Below, in pieces: positions 8,039-15,875 of a DNA stretch of 64,000 nt. Made by a program: the position numbers and the translations under genes. The notes below the pieces were generated by a model. It ran no database searches and was not told where the DNA came from. It saw only the letters and a program-made list of their open reading frames with translations. Each line of letters begins with the position of its first letter. The stretch's first letter is position 1. Where the stretch lies: NCBI RefSeq assembly GCF_014058425.1, contig NZ_CP049366.1:124001-188000 (forward strand). Direction: 5' to 3'. This stretch comes from Companilactobacillus pabuli. Lineage in GTDB: Bacteria; Bacillota; Bacilli; Lactobacillales; Lactobacillaceae.

Positions 8039-9352
8039 ATGAGGAATCGATTCGTCACAACCTTAGTTGGAATGCTAGTCGTGGGGACTAGTGTTACTTT
8101 GCTTAACAATTCGACAATAGTTAAGGCTGATAATGCACCTATCGTGGTAAAAGATGAAACAGGTGCAGCAAAAAACAATGATCAAACTACAAAGAAGGAT
8201 GATACGGCGGTAGAAACAAAAGAGCCAGTATATAAAACTGTTGATATTCCTACCGTTAATAGTGATAAGACTATATCTGGGAAAATCAGTGTTTATTCAC
8301 ATAATTATCAGAAGTATTTTGATTATACCTATAAGGGAAATGTTGGTGAGACTGTAACTGCAGTAACGGATGCTGACAAAACAGAATATCCTAATGTACC
8401 AACAGTTACTGTAGAAATTGGTACTGCAATTGAGACAAAAATAACTCCAAATAATAATAGTTTAGTTTTTGGAGATAATAATAAATTCTATGATACATAT
8501 GAAAAGAAATATATAGATATCCCTGATGATGGTAATTTATCTACAAATGATATTAAAATTACATCTGATGGAACAACATATTATTATGTAGCGATAAATA
8601 GATGGCTAGTAGGCTCATCTACCGTAAAATTTAAATATGATTATAAAAATATTACTAGTGTCACAGGCATAGACGTGGATATAAACGATCCAATCACCGC
8701 CAATGTAATCATACCTTCAAACATGGGCAATCAAGAAGTAGATAACCAAACAGGAGGTATCGGCAAAAAGATTTCAGTACCCGTTCCTAACATCAAAGGC
8801 TACACTCCAGATAAAACTAGCGTCCAAGCTACCGTCAACGAAGATGGAACAATTACAACTGATGAAAAAGTTACATATACGAAAGCTAAACCTCCAGTTA
8901 AAGTCCCTAGTAACGATGGTAATAGTAGCAGTCCAGTTGAAATGGGCAAGGGTTATTTGGAGCAAACAATTGCTGTACATCCAGATGAGAAGACGGCACA
9001 ACTCTATTCTTTTACGGGAAAAGGTTTTGCCCCCGAGAAGAATGTTGCCCTAGCTGGTAATACCGACTGGTTCAGTGACCAAATGATAACGATTGGCAAT
9101 ACTCGTTTTTATCGTGTCGCAACAGATGAGTGGGTCAAAAATTCCGATATTTACGTCTATGAGACCAATGCCAAAGTCTATGCAACTAACAAGCAAACTA
9201 GTTTAGTCAATTCTAAGAATCAGGCAATTTCTAACCGTGCTTTAGCTAAAGATACTGATTGGGATGTTGATCGTGTCGCATACTTGGGCAATTATCAAAA
9301 TCCGGTTAAAGCTTATCGAGTAGCCACAAATGAATTCGTCACACTTAAATGA
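8039..9352 (+). CDS. Secreted surface protein with MucBP-like domain and two SLAP repeats
   Basis: This is a 437-residue protein. The start is the ATG at 8039 behind GAGGAG. A signal peptide (MRNRF…, cleavage near IVKA/D) is followed by a Lys/Thr-rich linker. A MucBP-like domain at about residues 220-290 has GYTPDKTSVQATVNEDGTI. Two C-terminal SLAP-type repeats of about 60 residues contain NVALAGNTDWFSDQ…YRVATDEWV and SNRALAKDTDWDVDR…YRVATNEFV. SLAP domains bind wall polymers non-covalently, which fits the lack of an LPXTG motif. It is a probable adhesin; the ligand is unknown. Confidence 0.82.
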   Translation: MRNRFVTTLVGMLVVGTSVTLLNNSTIVKADNAPIVVKDETGAAKNNDQTTKKDDTAVETKEPVYKTVDIPTVNSDKTISGKISVYSHNYQKYFDYTYKGNVGETVTAVTDADKTEYPNVPTVTVEIGTAIETKITPNNNSLVFGDNNKFYDTYEKKYIDIPDDGNLSTNDIKITSDGTTYYYVAINRWLVGSSTVKFKYDYKNITSVTGIDVDINDPITANVIIPSNMGNQEVDNQTGGIGKKISVPVPNIKGYTPDKTSVQATVNEDGTITTDEKVTYTKAKPPVKVPSNDGNSSSPVEMGKGYLEQTIAVHPDEKTAQLYSFTGKGFAPEKNVALAGNTDWFSDQMITIGNTRFYRVATDEWVKNSDIYVYETNAKVYATNKQTSLVNSKNQAISNRALAKDTDWDVDRVAYLGNYQNPVKAYRVATNEFVTLK

Positions 9353-9354
9353 TT

Positions 9355-9469
9355 GCAAACAAAAAACCGCCAATTTCCACAAGGCGGTTTTAAGTGCGCC
9401 GTCAGTTGAGTCTTGTAAGGAGAAAACTGGCGACTACGGAGTAAAACTCCGGGAATAATTTTATACAAG
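9355..9469 (-). ncRNA. Candidate structured small RNA with own promoter and terminator
   Basis: No gene fits 9353-9695, but the minus strand shows a complete small transcription unit: a perfect extended -10 at 9482-9474, about 115 bases, then the terminator hairpin. The RNA can form CGGAG…CTCCG near its 5' end and CGCCAGTT…AACTGACG further on. TACAAG in the loop of the second hairpin is complementary to CTTGTA at the 5' end, which would make a pseudoknot. I do not recognise a known RNA family. Promoter and terminator are seen; function is unknown. Confidence 0.5.
9363..9391. terminator. Bidirectional terminator between the SLAP gene and the small RNA
   Basis: AAAACCGCC and GGCGGTTTT form the stem. 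Leftward it is followed by six T then GTTT, rightward by only four T, so it serves the minus-strand RNA best and the surface-protein gene more weakly. Confidence 0.75.
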
Positions 9470-9473
9470 AAGT

Positions 9474-9482
9474 ATTATAGCA
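9474..9482 (-). promoter_or_regulatory. Extended -10 promoter of the candidate small RNA
   Basis: Read leftward, TGCTATAAT is a perfect extended -10. The -35 region is weak, as is common for this promoter class. Confidence 0.55.
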
Positions 9483-9695
9483 TGTACTTTGACATAAGAA
9501 AACTCAAATTTCAATTGAATTTGTTGTACAATTTGTATAAAAGGTACAATTTATTTATAAAAGTAAGTTGTATCAACTCTTATTAGTATAAAAATTATGC
9601 CAATTAAATAAATAGTAAAAAAATATGGGCAATTAGTGTGTCACTTTTTCGAATTAGCACTATAATGAACTTGTAACTAAGGAGGTTGTTGAAAT

Positions 9696-9944
9696 ATGGC
9701 AGAAGTAGATCCATCAAAGATGGCTGATGCAGCCATTGCAAAAGAACCAGAAGTATTGAACCTAAAGATGAGTGAGGCTTTCGACTGGAGCGATGATAAG
9801 ACAGTTGTTCGTGACGCAATCTGGGATTATTTCATGGAGAACAACAATCATGACACAGTTAAGACCGAAGAAGCGGAGAAACCATTCCTTGATATGAAGG
9901 ATGCTGACGTCCGTGATTGGGTCGAGAAAAACCTTAAAAAATAA
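9696..9944 (+). CDS. Small acidic cytoplasmic protein, unknown function
   Basis: This is an 82-residue protein behind an optimal AAGGAGG. A TATAAT lies near 9661 with a weak -35. It is rich in Asp, Glu and Lys, has no signal or membrane segment, and ends in RDWVEKNLKK. Codon use is like that of well-expressed genes. It is monocistronic and followed by a strong terminator. I do not recognise the family. Confidence 0.75.
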   Translation: MAEVDPSKMADAAIAKEPEVLNLKMSEAFDWSDDKTVVRDAIWDYFMENNNHDTVKTEEAEKPFLDMKDADVRDWVEKNLKK

Positions 9945-9957
9945 TAAGTCTTTAATT

Positions 9958-9998
9958 TTCCTCTAGATTCTGAGATAAGAAATCTAGAGGATTTTTTG
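9958..9998 (+). terminator. Rho-independent terminator
   Basis: TCCTCTAGATT and AATCTAGAGGA form an 11-pair stem with a 10-base loop and a T6 tail. Confidence 0.85.
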
Positions 9999-10037
9999 TG
10001 CATTTTTCTAGAAAAATATGATATATAACATGAATAT

Positions 10038-10078
10038 AAAAATAAGGAAGATTCTATTAAAATCTTCCTTATTTTTTA
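10038..10078 (-). terminator. Leftward terminator overlapping the stop of the 56-residue gene
   Basis: AAATAAGGAAGATT and AATCTTCCTTATTT form a 14-pair stem with a 7-base loop. Its arm contains the stop codon of the leftward gene at 10069. Confidence 0.75.
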
Positions 10079-10239
10079 TGCGCTTCATCATAAACAATCG
10101 TCACTACATCATCGACTGCATTGAAGATGAAATCCATCACACGCTTCTTAAACTCTTTGCTGGAAACAAAATTAGTTATTTGTTTGGAAGTAAATTTAGT
10201 AAAAATTCTCGTTAAGCGCTTATTATTGATCTTCCCCAT
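10069..10239 (-). CDS. Small basic protein, translationally coupled, unknown function
   Basis: This 56-residue gene starts at the ATG at 10239, which overlaps the upstream gene's TAA by one base (TAATG). Its ribosome binding site AGAGGATGAG lies inside the upstream gene, so translation is probably coupled. The product (MGKINNKRLTRIFTKF…YDEAHKK) has a basic N-terminus and an amphipathic middle, with no signal. An open frame on the opposite strand is a shadow. Function is unknown, but partnership with the 123-residue protein is likely. Confidence 0.7.
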   Translation of the reverse strand: MGKINNKRLTRIFTKFTSKQITNFVSSKEFKKRVMDFIFNAVDDVVTIVYDEAHKK

Positions 10240-10610
10240 TATCTCATCCTCTTTTTCATCGTTTTGTAGATTTTCTTAAGAAATCGATTGTCAGTGATAT
10301 GTTCTAAGTGATCATATGCTAAATAGTGTAATTGACGTTTTGACAAAGTGGGATGTGCAGTGATCTGTCCTTTCAAATAAACGTATAATTCTTGCGGCTT
10401 GAGATCGGTGTTCTTCGTGAATTCGTTCATTCTTTCATCAACGATCGCTTGAATTCCTTCATGAATAGCGCCATAAAATAAACCGTTTAATAAAACTTTG
10501 CGATGCGTACTAGCTTCGTGTTCAACGTGCAATTTCAAATTGAGCTTCGTTTCGTCGTTGAAATCATCGATTTTTTTAGTTATTTGATGTAAATCTTTTT
10601 CTACAGTCAT
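10239..10610 (-). CDS. Conserved-looking hypothetical protein, first gene of a two-gene operon
   Basis: This is a 123-residue soluble protein. The start is the ATG at 10610 (MTVEKDLHQITKK). A GTG nine bases upstream is too close to AAGGGG. It is mostly helical and charged, with several His, and ends KKIYKTMKKRMR. It has a near-consensus promoter and leads the coupled operon with the 56-residue gene. I do not recognise a family. Confidence 0.75.
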   Translation of the reverse strand: MTVEKDLHQITKKIDDFNDETKLNLKLHVEHEASTHRKVLLNGLFYGAIHEGIQAIVDERMNEFTKNTDLKPQELYVYLKGQITAHPTLSKRQLHYLAYDHLEHITDNRFLKKIYKTMKKRMR

Positions 10611-10633
10611 ATCCCACACCCCTTATCAAATTA

Positions 10634-10662
10634 ATTATAGAATGATATTTTTGGAAGTCCAA
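10634..10662 (-). promoter_or_regulatory. Sigma-A promoter of the leftward two-gene operon
   Basis: Read leftward: TTGGAC (10662-10657), a 17-base spacer and TATAAT (10639-10634). Confidence 0.75.
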
Positions 10663-10684
10663 AAGAAAATTATGTGGATAAAAC

Positions 10685-10714
10685 AAAAAAGCCTCCTATA
10701 AAATAGGAGACTTC
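10685..10714 (-). terminator. Leftward terminator of the 269-residue SLAP gene
   Basis: Read leftward, GTCTCCTA and TAGGAGGC form a stem with a TTTTA loop and a T6 tail. It lies about 150 bases after the gene; the bases between hold no reading frame I can support. Confidence 0.65.
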
Positions 10715-10862
10715 ATAAATATCAGGGAGGGTGGTTATATTAGTTTGTTTATTAAATTTCTCATTGTAGTAAATGCAAGTATTCTTGTTTACCAATTACT
10801 ATACTAAACACTAAATGTGAAGAAATTGTGAAATATAAAAATATAAATATAACAAATCCTGA

Positions 10863-11672
10863 TTATTGTGTAACTGATGTTGCAAATTCTGGTTCGCTAG
10901 TTACGTCTTTTTGTTGACCAGCATCGTTTAATTGCATATTAGTACTTTGTGTCCATTCGTTGTTAGAAACCTGATAGAAAGTGTGACCATACTTGTTTTG
11001 TACCATCTGATTAACTTTCCAAGAAGAGCCATCTTGCAATTGACGACTTGAGAAAGAATCCATCGAAGTATCATAAACATCGGCTGGACCATTAACAACG
11101 GTTCCGATGACTTGTTGGTTGTCAGTATTTTGATTTTGAGTAGCAGAACTAATCGAAACATCACTGACAGCAACGTATTCGTCACTCGCAATTTGGACGT
11201 AAGAAATACCATTGATCATAATAGTCGTACCAGTATTCCAAGTGCTACCAGCTGGCAAAGTTACACCAGTTTTTGTGCCTTGACTGTTGATAACAGCACT
11301 GTTCCATTTAGCAGTGGCAATTTGTCCGCTAGTAGTAAATGGGGTAGTCGTCTGCGTCTGTGCTTGAGCTTGAGTCTGAGAAATATTTAAGCTACTTGCA
11401 GCAACCCATTCATTAGTGGCAACTTGATAATAAAGTACGCCATTCAAATATTTAGTGCTGCCCAATTTCCAGGAACTATTGTTAGGCAAGAAAGTACTAG
11501 TAATAGCTTGTCCTTGGTCATCAACTAAAACACCGCTACCGTTGACAGTTCCCACAAGATCAACTTGATCAGGGACTGATGCCTTTACGGTTTGAGGTGA
11601 CAAATTAGACAGGACACTTGGAGCAATTAACAAAGCTAACGCCGAACCAATTAAAGCTGTGTTCTTTTTCAT
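10863..11672 (-). CDS. Secreted protein made almost entirely of SLAP repeats
   Basis: This is a 269-residue protein behind ATAGGAGG. The signal peptide ends near QTVKA/S. Three SLAP-like units follow, each with a W..G…Y.Q(V/I)A..E(W/Y)V core (SSWKLGS…YYQVATNEWV, STWNTGT…YVQIASDEYV, SSWKVNQ…YQVSNNEWT), joined by a Gln/Thr linker. There is no catalytic domain, so it is probably a wall-coating protein. It is divergent from no other gene and is monocistronic. Confidence 0.8.
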   Translation of the reverse strand: MKKNTALIGSALALLIAPSVLSNLSPQTVKASVPDQVDLVGTVNGSGVLVDDQGQAITSTFLPNNSSWKLGSTKYLNGVLYYQVATNEWVAASSLNISQTQAQAQTQTTTPFTTSGQIATAKWNSAVINSQGTKTGVTLPAGSTWNTGTTIMINGISYVQIASDEYVAVSDVSISSATQNQNTDNQQVIGTVVNGPADVYDTSMDSFSSRQLQDGSSWKVNQMVQNKYGHTFYQVSNNEWTQSTNMQLNDAGQQKDVTSEPEFATSVTQ

Positions 11673-11784
11673 CGTTTAACCTCCTATATTTATTTCGCGG
11701 TTCATGATAAAACTATAATGCAATTCGGTTTTTTACAACCTATTTTAAAAACAGTTAAGATAAACGTTACTATTTCTTTAGAAA

Positions 11785-12237
11785 TTAATTTAGATAATTT
11801 GAGAAATCAGAAGAATATCCTAGAATCGAAAATTTGTGATAAGTCTTCAAATCGCGGTCGGAGAGTTTAATGATGACGGAATTAGTGATGGTGTTTTCTT
11901 GATGAAAGCGTGGCTTGATTTTATAAATAATTCCATAAACAGACGGTTTCTTCATCTTATAGACTTCTAGAGAAACTGTTTGATAAGTGGACCAGTCAAA
12001 CGGTCCGTCTTTTTTATCAATCGCTAGTTTGACCATTTTCGTAAATTGTTGTTTTTGATAATCATTTAATTTATGCGTATTTTTATTTTGCAAAGTGATC
12101 TGCGTCCCTGAAGAGTAACAATAAGGGGCAGAGTGGGCGTTGCGATACATTTGAGGGATGAGAAAGGCTAGTGCCAAAATAATCACACAGCCAATCAAAA
12201 CCGCACGATGCTTGTACTTTTGTAGTTTTGTTGTCAT
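11785..12237 (-). CDS. Single-pass membrane protein, unknown function
   Basis: This is a 150-residue protein behind AAGGAGGG. A basic N-terminus (MTTKLQKYKHR) is followed by one membrane segment at residues ~12-28 and an outer domain of about 120 residues with mixed polarity. It could be a secreted protein with an uncleaved signal anchor. I do not recognise a family. Confidence 0.7.
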   Translation of the reverse strand: MTTKLQKYKHRAVLIGCVIILALAFLIPQMYRNAHSAPYCYSSGTQITLQNKNTHKLNDYQKQQFTKMVKLAIDKKDGPFDWSTYQTVSLEVYKMKKPSVYGIIYKIKPRFHQENTITNSVIIKLSDRDLKTYHKFSILGYSSDFSNYLN

Positions 12238-12332
12238 TAGTCCCTCCTTAAAAAAATCTAACCTAAGTATTATAACGTGGATTTCTAAAATGACTTAAAA
12301 AAATCTGTAAATCATATTTTTTAATGACACCA

Positions 12333-12368
12333 AAAAACCATGACCTCAGAATAGAAGTCATGGTTTTT
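12333..12368 (-). terminator. Leftward terminator of the TPR lipoprotein
   Basis: Read leftward, AAAACCATGACTTC and GAGGTCATGGTTTT form the stem, followed by more T. Confidence 0.75.
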
Positions 12369-12378
12369 AAATACCTAA

Positions 12379-13269
12379 TTATCTAACCTTAGCATCTGAA
12401 GGTTGAATAGTAGTACGTCCATCGGCGTGGGCATTCTTGATAGCACGGATGATATCATTATCACTCCAGGCACCAACAGTCTTAACACCTTGGTCAGTCA
12501 ATTGTTGTCTAGCATTAGCAATATCTTGATCAGTGATTTCTTTACCACCAACTTCACGCTTTTCAACATCGAAGTCACCCTTAGCAGCAGGATTGTTGCT
12601 TTGGTCGTCATCAGATGATGATGAAGTAGTTGTATCTGTATTAGCAGTTGAATCATCACTACTACTATTAGTATCAGTTGTAGTGTCGTCAGTCTTAGTT
12701 GTAGTTTCGGGAACTGAATCTAACAAAGTCTTAGCTTGAGTATAAAGGTCTGAATAATACTTACCTTTGATACCTTTAGCCTTAGTAACTTGTTCAAGTA
12801 ATGATTTAGCCTGGTCGCCGTTACCAGCCTTGATCATAGTCTTAGCATTCTTGATATCTAACTTGTAGTTGTTACGGTTTGTTTGAATCTTAGTAACTTG
12901 TTTCTTGAGTTTCTTAGCGTAAGAAGTCATCTTCTTGTTGCCATTGTCTTGGTCGATGACCTTGTTCAAAGCCTTCTTTGCATCAGAAAACTTGCGTTGA
13001 CTCATTAATCTCTTAGCCTTAACTAGATTGTCAGCTTGTTTTTCAGAAGCGGAAGCTTTGTCAGTCTTCTTTAATTTAGTAGCAGCTTCAAAGTGATCAG
13101 ATGCCTTAGCATACTTGCCATTGTCAACTGCAGAATTCCCCTTAGTCATTTCCGTCTTGTATTTACTGTCATTGTTATTAGTGCTGTTTGATGACGATGA
13201 TGAAGAATTACCACAACCAGCTAGGACTAGTGCAAATCCAGTCGTAAGTAGTAATAATGCTTTTTTCAT
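12379..13269 (-). CDS. Lipoprotein with TPR-like helical region
   Basis: This is a 296-residue protein. The start is the ATG at 13269 behind GGAGG. The lipobox LVLAGC places the lipidated Cys near residue 20, followed by a Ser/Asn spacer. Residues ~40-190 are Lys- and Ala-rich helices with TPR-like spacing (YAKASDHFEAATKL, FSDAKKALNKVI, DQAKSLLEQVTK). A Thr/Ser/Asp-rich linker then leads to a conserved-looking C-terminal unit (ITDQDIANARQQL…DNDIIRAIKNA). It sits on the outer face of the membrane; its role is unknown. Confidence 0.82.
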   Translation of the reverse strand: MKKALLLLTTGFALVLAGCGNSSSSSSNSTNNNDSKYKTEMTKGNSAVDNGKYAKASDHFEAATKLKKTDKASASEKQADNLVKAKRLMSQRKFSDAKKALNKVIDQDNGNKKMTSYAKKLKKQVTKIQTNRNNYKLDIKNAKTMIKAGNGDQAKSLLEQVTKAKGIKGKYYSDLYTQAKTLLDSVPETTTKTDDTTTDTNSSSDDSTANTDTTTSSSSDDDQSNNPAAKGDFDVEKREVGGKEITDQDIANARQQLTDQGVKTVGAWSDNDIIRAIKNAHADGRTTIQPSDAKVR

Positions 13270-13428
13270 TTTAATTCCTCCATATAAGTAACTGGGCAAA
13301 TTATACCATGTTCCAAAAAAAAGCAAAATTAATTTCCGTTTTGGATACTTCCAATCGTTACTATATGTGTAAGTTACTTAAGCCGGCAAAAAGTTCTTAC
13401 AAATAATAATAAGAAGAAGGTACTCAAA

Positions 13429-13635
13429 ATGAGTTGGAAAAGAACATCAATCAAGATCATCATGGCAAACAAAGATTATCCTAATGGAATCAAATTTTTT
13501 ACTTACAACAACATCATCGAAGAACCCACTAGAGAACAAATCAAGATGTTTGCCGAAGGTTTGCAACTATTGTCAAACGGGGATGCCTATCTAGGATCAG
13601 AAGTAATCAAGCACGACGAACTAAGCGCTGACTAA
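13429..13635 (+). CDS. DUF1659-like small protein
   Basis: This is a 68-residue protein behind AGAAGG, resembling the DUF1659 family (short beta strands, then an amphipathic helix REQIKMFAEGLQLLS). It is followed 31 bases later by a DUF2922-like gene, the usual pairing of these two families in Firmicutes. The molecular role of the pair is not established. Confidence 0.65.
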   Translation: MSWKRTSIKIIMANKDYPNGIKFFTYNNIIEEPTREQIKMFAEGLQLLSNGDAYLGSEVIKHDELSAD

Positions 13636-13666
13636 ACGCACCTAAATATGAAGGGAAGAAACTAAT

Positions 13667-13879
13667 ATGAAGAAACTACAACTAAGATTCAAAACATCTG
13701 AAGGTAAGAAACGCAATCTCGTTCTAAATTACGTTAAATCTGGACTCGATGAAAACACTGTCCGCCAAGCGATGGACAAAATCAGTGCCAGTAAGCTTTT
13801 TGAAAAGGATACTGTCGAACTTTACAAAGAAGTTCTTGATGCCAAGTATATTGACCGCACTGAAACCAAAGTATTCTAA
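13667..13879 (+). CDS. DUF2922-like small protein
   Basis: This is a 70-residue protein behind AAGGGAAG, with the family outline LQLRFKTSEGK, then a helix TVRQAMDKISASKLFEKD and a final strand. It forms an operon with the preceding DUF1659-like gene and is followed by a terminator. Function is unknown. Confidence 0.75.
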   Translation: MKKLQLRFKTSEGKKRNLVLNYVKSGLDENTVRQAMDKISASKLFEKDTVELYKEVLDAKYIDRTETKVF

Positions 13880-13928
13880 AATTATTCAGTATTTAGACAT
13901 AATTATTAAACTTTTTAAGGGATAAACC

Positions 13929-13973
13929 TTGAGCCTACGACTTAATTCGATTAGAATAAGAGTAGGCTCTTTT
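13929..13973 (+). terminator. Rho-independent terminator
   Basis: GAGCCTAC and GTAGGCTC flank a long loop, with T4 after the stem. Confidence 0.65.
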
Positions 13974-14150
13974 AGGTTGACAAGAGAGTAAGAGTTTCCA
14001 TGTAGACGTAATGTCTGTAATATTTTTGTAATTTTATGATTACTTTTGATCAAAAAGTTACAAACTTAGTACGGGTATCTGCCTAAATATTACAGAATTG
14101 TGATATTTAATACAGAAATGTTACAAAACAGGGGAGTTTTTAATTTCGAG

Positions 14151-14179
14151 TTGATTATAAAGCCGGAGTTTCATATAAT
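14151..14179 (+). promoter_or_regulatory. Promoter of the S-layer-like gene
   Basis: TTGATT (14151-14156), a 17-base spacer and TATAAT (14174-14179). The transcript would begin about 14186, at the foot of a hairpin. The stretch 13980-14150 upstream holds no gene I can support. Confidence 0.75.
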
Positions 14180-14180
14180 G

Positions 14181-14208
14181 ATTGTCAGTGGGATAGCCCC
14201 ACGACAAT
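14181..14208 (+). promoter_or_regulatory. 5'-terminal leader hairpin of the S-layer-like mRNA
   Basis: ATTGTC…GACAAT and inside it GTGGG…CCCAC form one stem with a bulged A, right at the predicted transcript start and 40 bases before the start codon. Such 5' stems are known to stabilise S-layer mRNAs; a protein-binding site is an alternative. Confidence 0.5.
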
Positions 14209-14247
14209 TAAAATAATAAATTCTTGTAGTCCAGGGGAGGATTAACA

Positions 14248-15717
14248 TTGAAAAAATCTATTAAATACGCAGGAATCGCTGCTGCTACACTTCTAGCTGT
14301 TGCTCCAGTTGCTGCACCTGTTGTTTCACAAGCTGATACAGCATCAACAACTACAGATGTTGTTGATAAAGAAACTCTTGATAACCAAGTTACTGCTTTT
14401 GGTGATCAATTTGCTGATCGTGACAGTGTTAACATTTCACAATCATCTAATACAGATTTGGCATTAGGTGAAAAGAATGCACAAACATTGAAAGATTTCC
14501 AAAGTAAGAATGCTCATGGTGGTATTATCAATACAGATAATTCATCAAAGATGGCAGATCTTGTGCTACAACGTAACGCTTATGTTTACGTTGTAGCACA
14601 AGATGCTAAGGGTAATACATATGATGGTAGTGCTCTTGGAAAGAATGCTTCTGATTTGAATTCAGCATTATCACTTAATAATTATTTACCTGTAACATTT
14701 ACAGTTTACTTAAGTTACAAAGACAACACTGCTTCACAAACTGGTTACAAGCAAGCTGCTACATTTAAGGTAAATACAGCTGACAAGAATGAAATTACTT
14801 CATTGAATGCTACATTTACAACTCCAGTTAGTGTTGCAAAGAATTCACCAGTTGATGCTACTCAACTAGTTAATGGTGCAAACCTTTCACTTACAGATCA
14901 AAATGGTGATTCAGTTGCAACTCAAGATGTTAAATTGGGCACAACATATTACAAGACATTTACAGCTGCAATGAATGGTAATGCTACAACTGGTGTTGTA
15001 GGTAAACCTGATATTGAAAATAATGAATTTAAGACTGCTGGTACTTACTATCAAAGAGTTACATATACAGCTCAAAAAGGTTCAGCACTTGATAGTTTGA
15101 TTAATGCATATCAAGAAAACCCATCATCATATACAATTTATGTAAATGGTAAGAATGCTTCAGAAGGTTCAGACTTTACTACAAAGACTGGTAGTAATAC
15201 AATTACATTTGTACGTGCCATCAACGTTTCAGATAGTGAAGCTGAATGGACAACAACTGAAAACAAAGGTGTTGTTACAACAAAGGCTGATACACCATAT
15301 TACACACTTGTAAATGACAATGGTGACAAGATTACAAACCGTGCTCTTGCAAAGAACACAGCTTGGATCACTGACCAAAAACGTGTTGACCAAAACGGTA
15401 ACACACAATACCGTGTTGCTACTGGCGAATGGATTGACGCTAACGATGTAACATTCTCAGACAAAGCTACAACTGACGAAGGTGAATACACTGACGTACA
15501 AGCTTTGAATGGTAAAGTTACACTTGATGGTCCTTCATCATTCATCTACATGCTATACAATGACAACGGTGAATCAGTTTCAAACCGTGCATTAGCTGGT
15601 GATTCAGCATGGTACACAGACAAGAAGGCAACTAACGCTGCTGGAGTTACTGTATATCACGTTGCTACTGGCGAATGGGTACAAGCAGGTAGTGGTGTAA
15701 ACTACGTTGCTTACTAA
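14248..15717 (+). CDS. S-layer-like protein with C-terminal SLAP repeats
   Basis: This is a 489-residue secreted protein. The start is a TTG at 14248 behind GGGGAGG. The signal peptide MKKSIKYAGIAAATLL… ends near SQA/DTAS. The body at ~30-340 is Thr/Asn/Ala-rich and beta-type, with no enzyme motif. Two SLAP repeats close the protein (TNRALAKNTAWITDQ…YRVATGEWI and SNRALAGDSAWYTDK…YHVATGEWV). Very uniform codons (GCT, ACA, AAG, GGT), a strong promoter and a 5' stem-loop suggest very high expression. It is a good candidate for the main S-layer or surface-coat protein. Self-assembly is not shown by the sequence. Confidence 0.75.
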   Translation: MKKSIKYAGIAAATLLAVAPVAAPVVSQADTASTTTDVVDKETLDNQVTAFGDQFADRDSVNISQSSNTDLALGEKNAQTLKDFQSKNAHGGIINTDNSSKMADLVLQRNAYVYVVAQDAKGNTYDGSALGKNASDLNSALSLNNYLPVTFTVYLSYKDNTASQTGYKQAATFKVNTADKNEITSLNATFTTPVSVAKNSPVDATQLVNGANLSLTDQNGDSVATQDVKLGTTYYKTFTAAMNGNATTGVVGKPDIENNEFKTAGTYYQRVTYTAQKGSALDSLINAYQENPSSYTIYVNGKNASEGSDFTTKTGSNTITFVRAINVSDSEAEWTTTENKGVVTTKADTPYYTLVNDNGDKITNRALAKNTAWITDQKRVDQNGNTQYRVATGEWIDANDVTFSDKATTDEGEYTDVQALNGKVTLDGPSSFIYMLYNDNGESVSNRALAGDSAWYTDKKATNAAGVTVYHVATGEWVQAGSGVNYVAY

Positions 15718-15740
15718 TCATTAGTTAGTAAAAATTTAAA

Positions 15741-15769
15741 AAGACTCGCTTAGGCGAGCCTTTTTTTTA
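15741..15769 (+). terminator. Rho-independent terminator
   Basis: GACTCGC and GGCGAGCC pair across a very short loop, followed by T8. Confidence 0.75.
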
Positions 15770-15831
15770 TGCTTTTTTATCTAAAAAATTAATAAGAATC
15801 CATTGAATTATGGTTTTTGGCATGACAAAAG

Positions 15832-15860
15832 TTTACACTGAACTAGTGTACTTTTATAAG
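15832..15860 (+). promoter_or_regulatory. Promoter with embedded palindromic operator
   Basis: TTTACA (15832-15837), a 17-base spacer and TATAAG (15855-15860). TACACT-gaact-AGTGTA (15834-15850) is a perfect inverted repeat overlapping the -35 and spacer, the position of a repressor operator. The repressor is not identifiable here. Confidence 0.55.
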
Positions 15861-15875
15861 AAAAGGGAGTTTATT

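Noticed and set aside
10018-10215. 65-codon rightward open frame
   Set aside because: It has no ribosome binding site, runs through a terminator hairpin, and is antisense to the better supported 56-residue gene.
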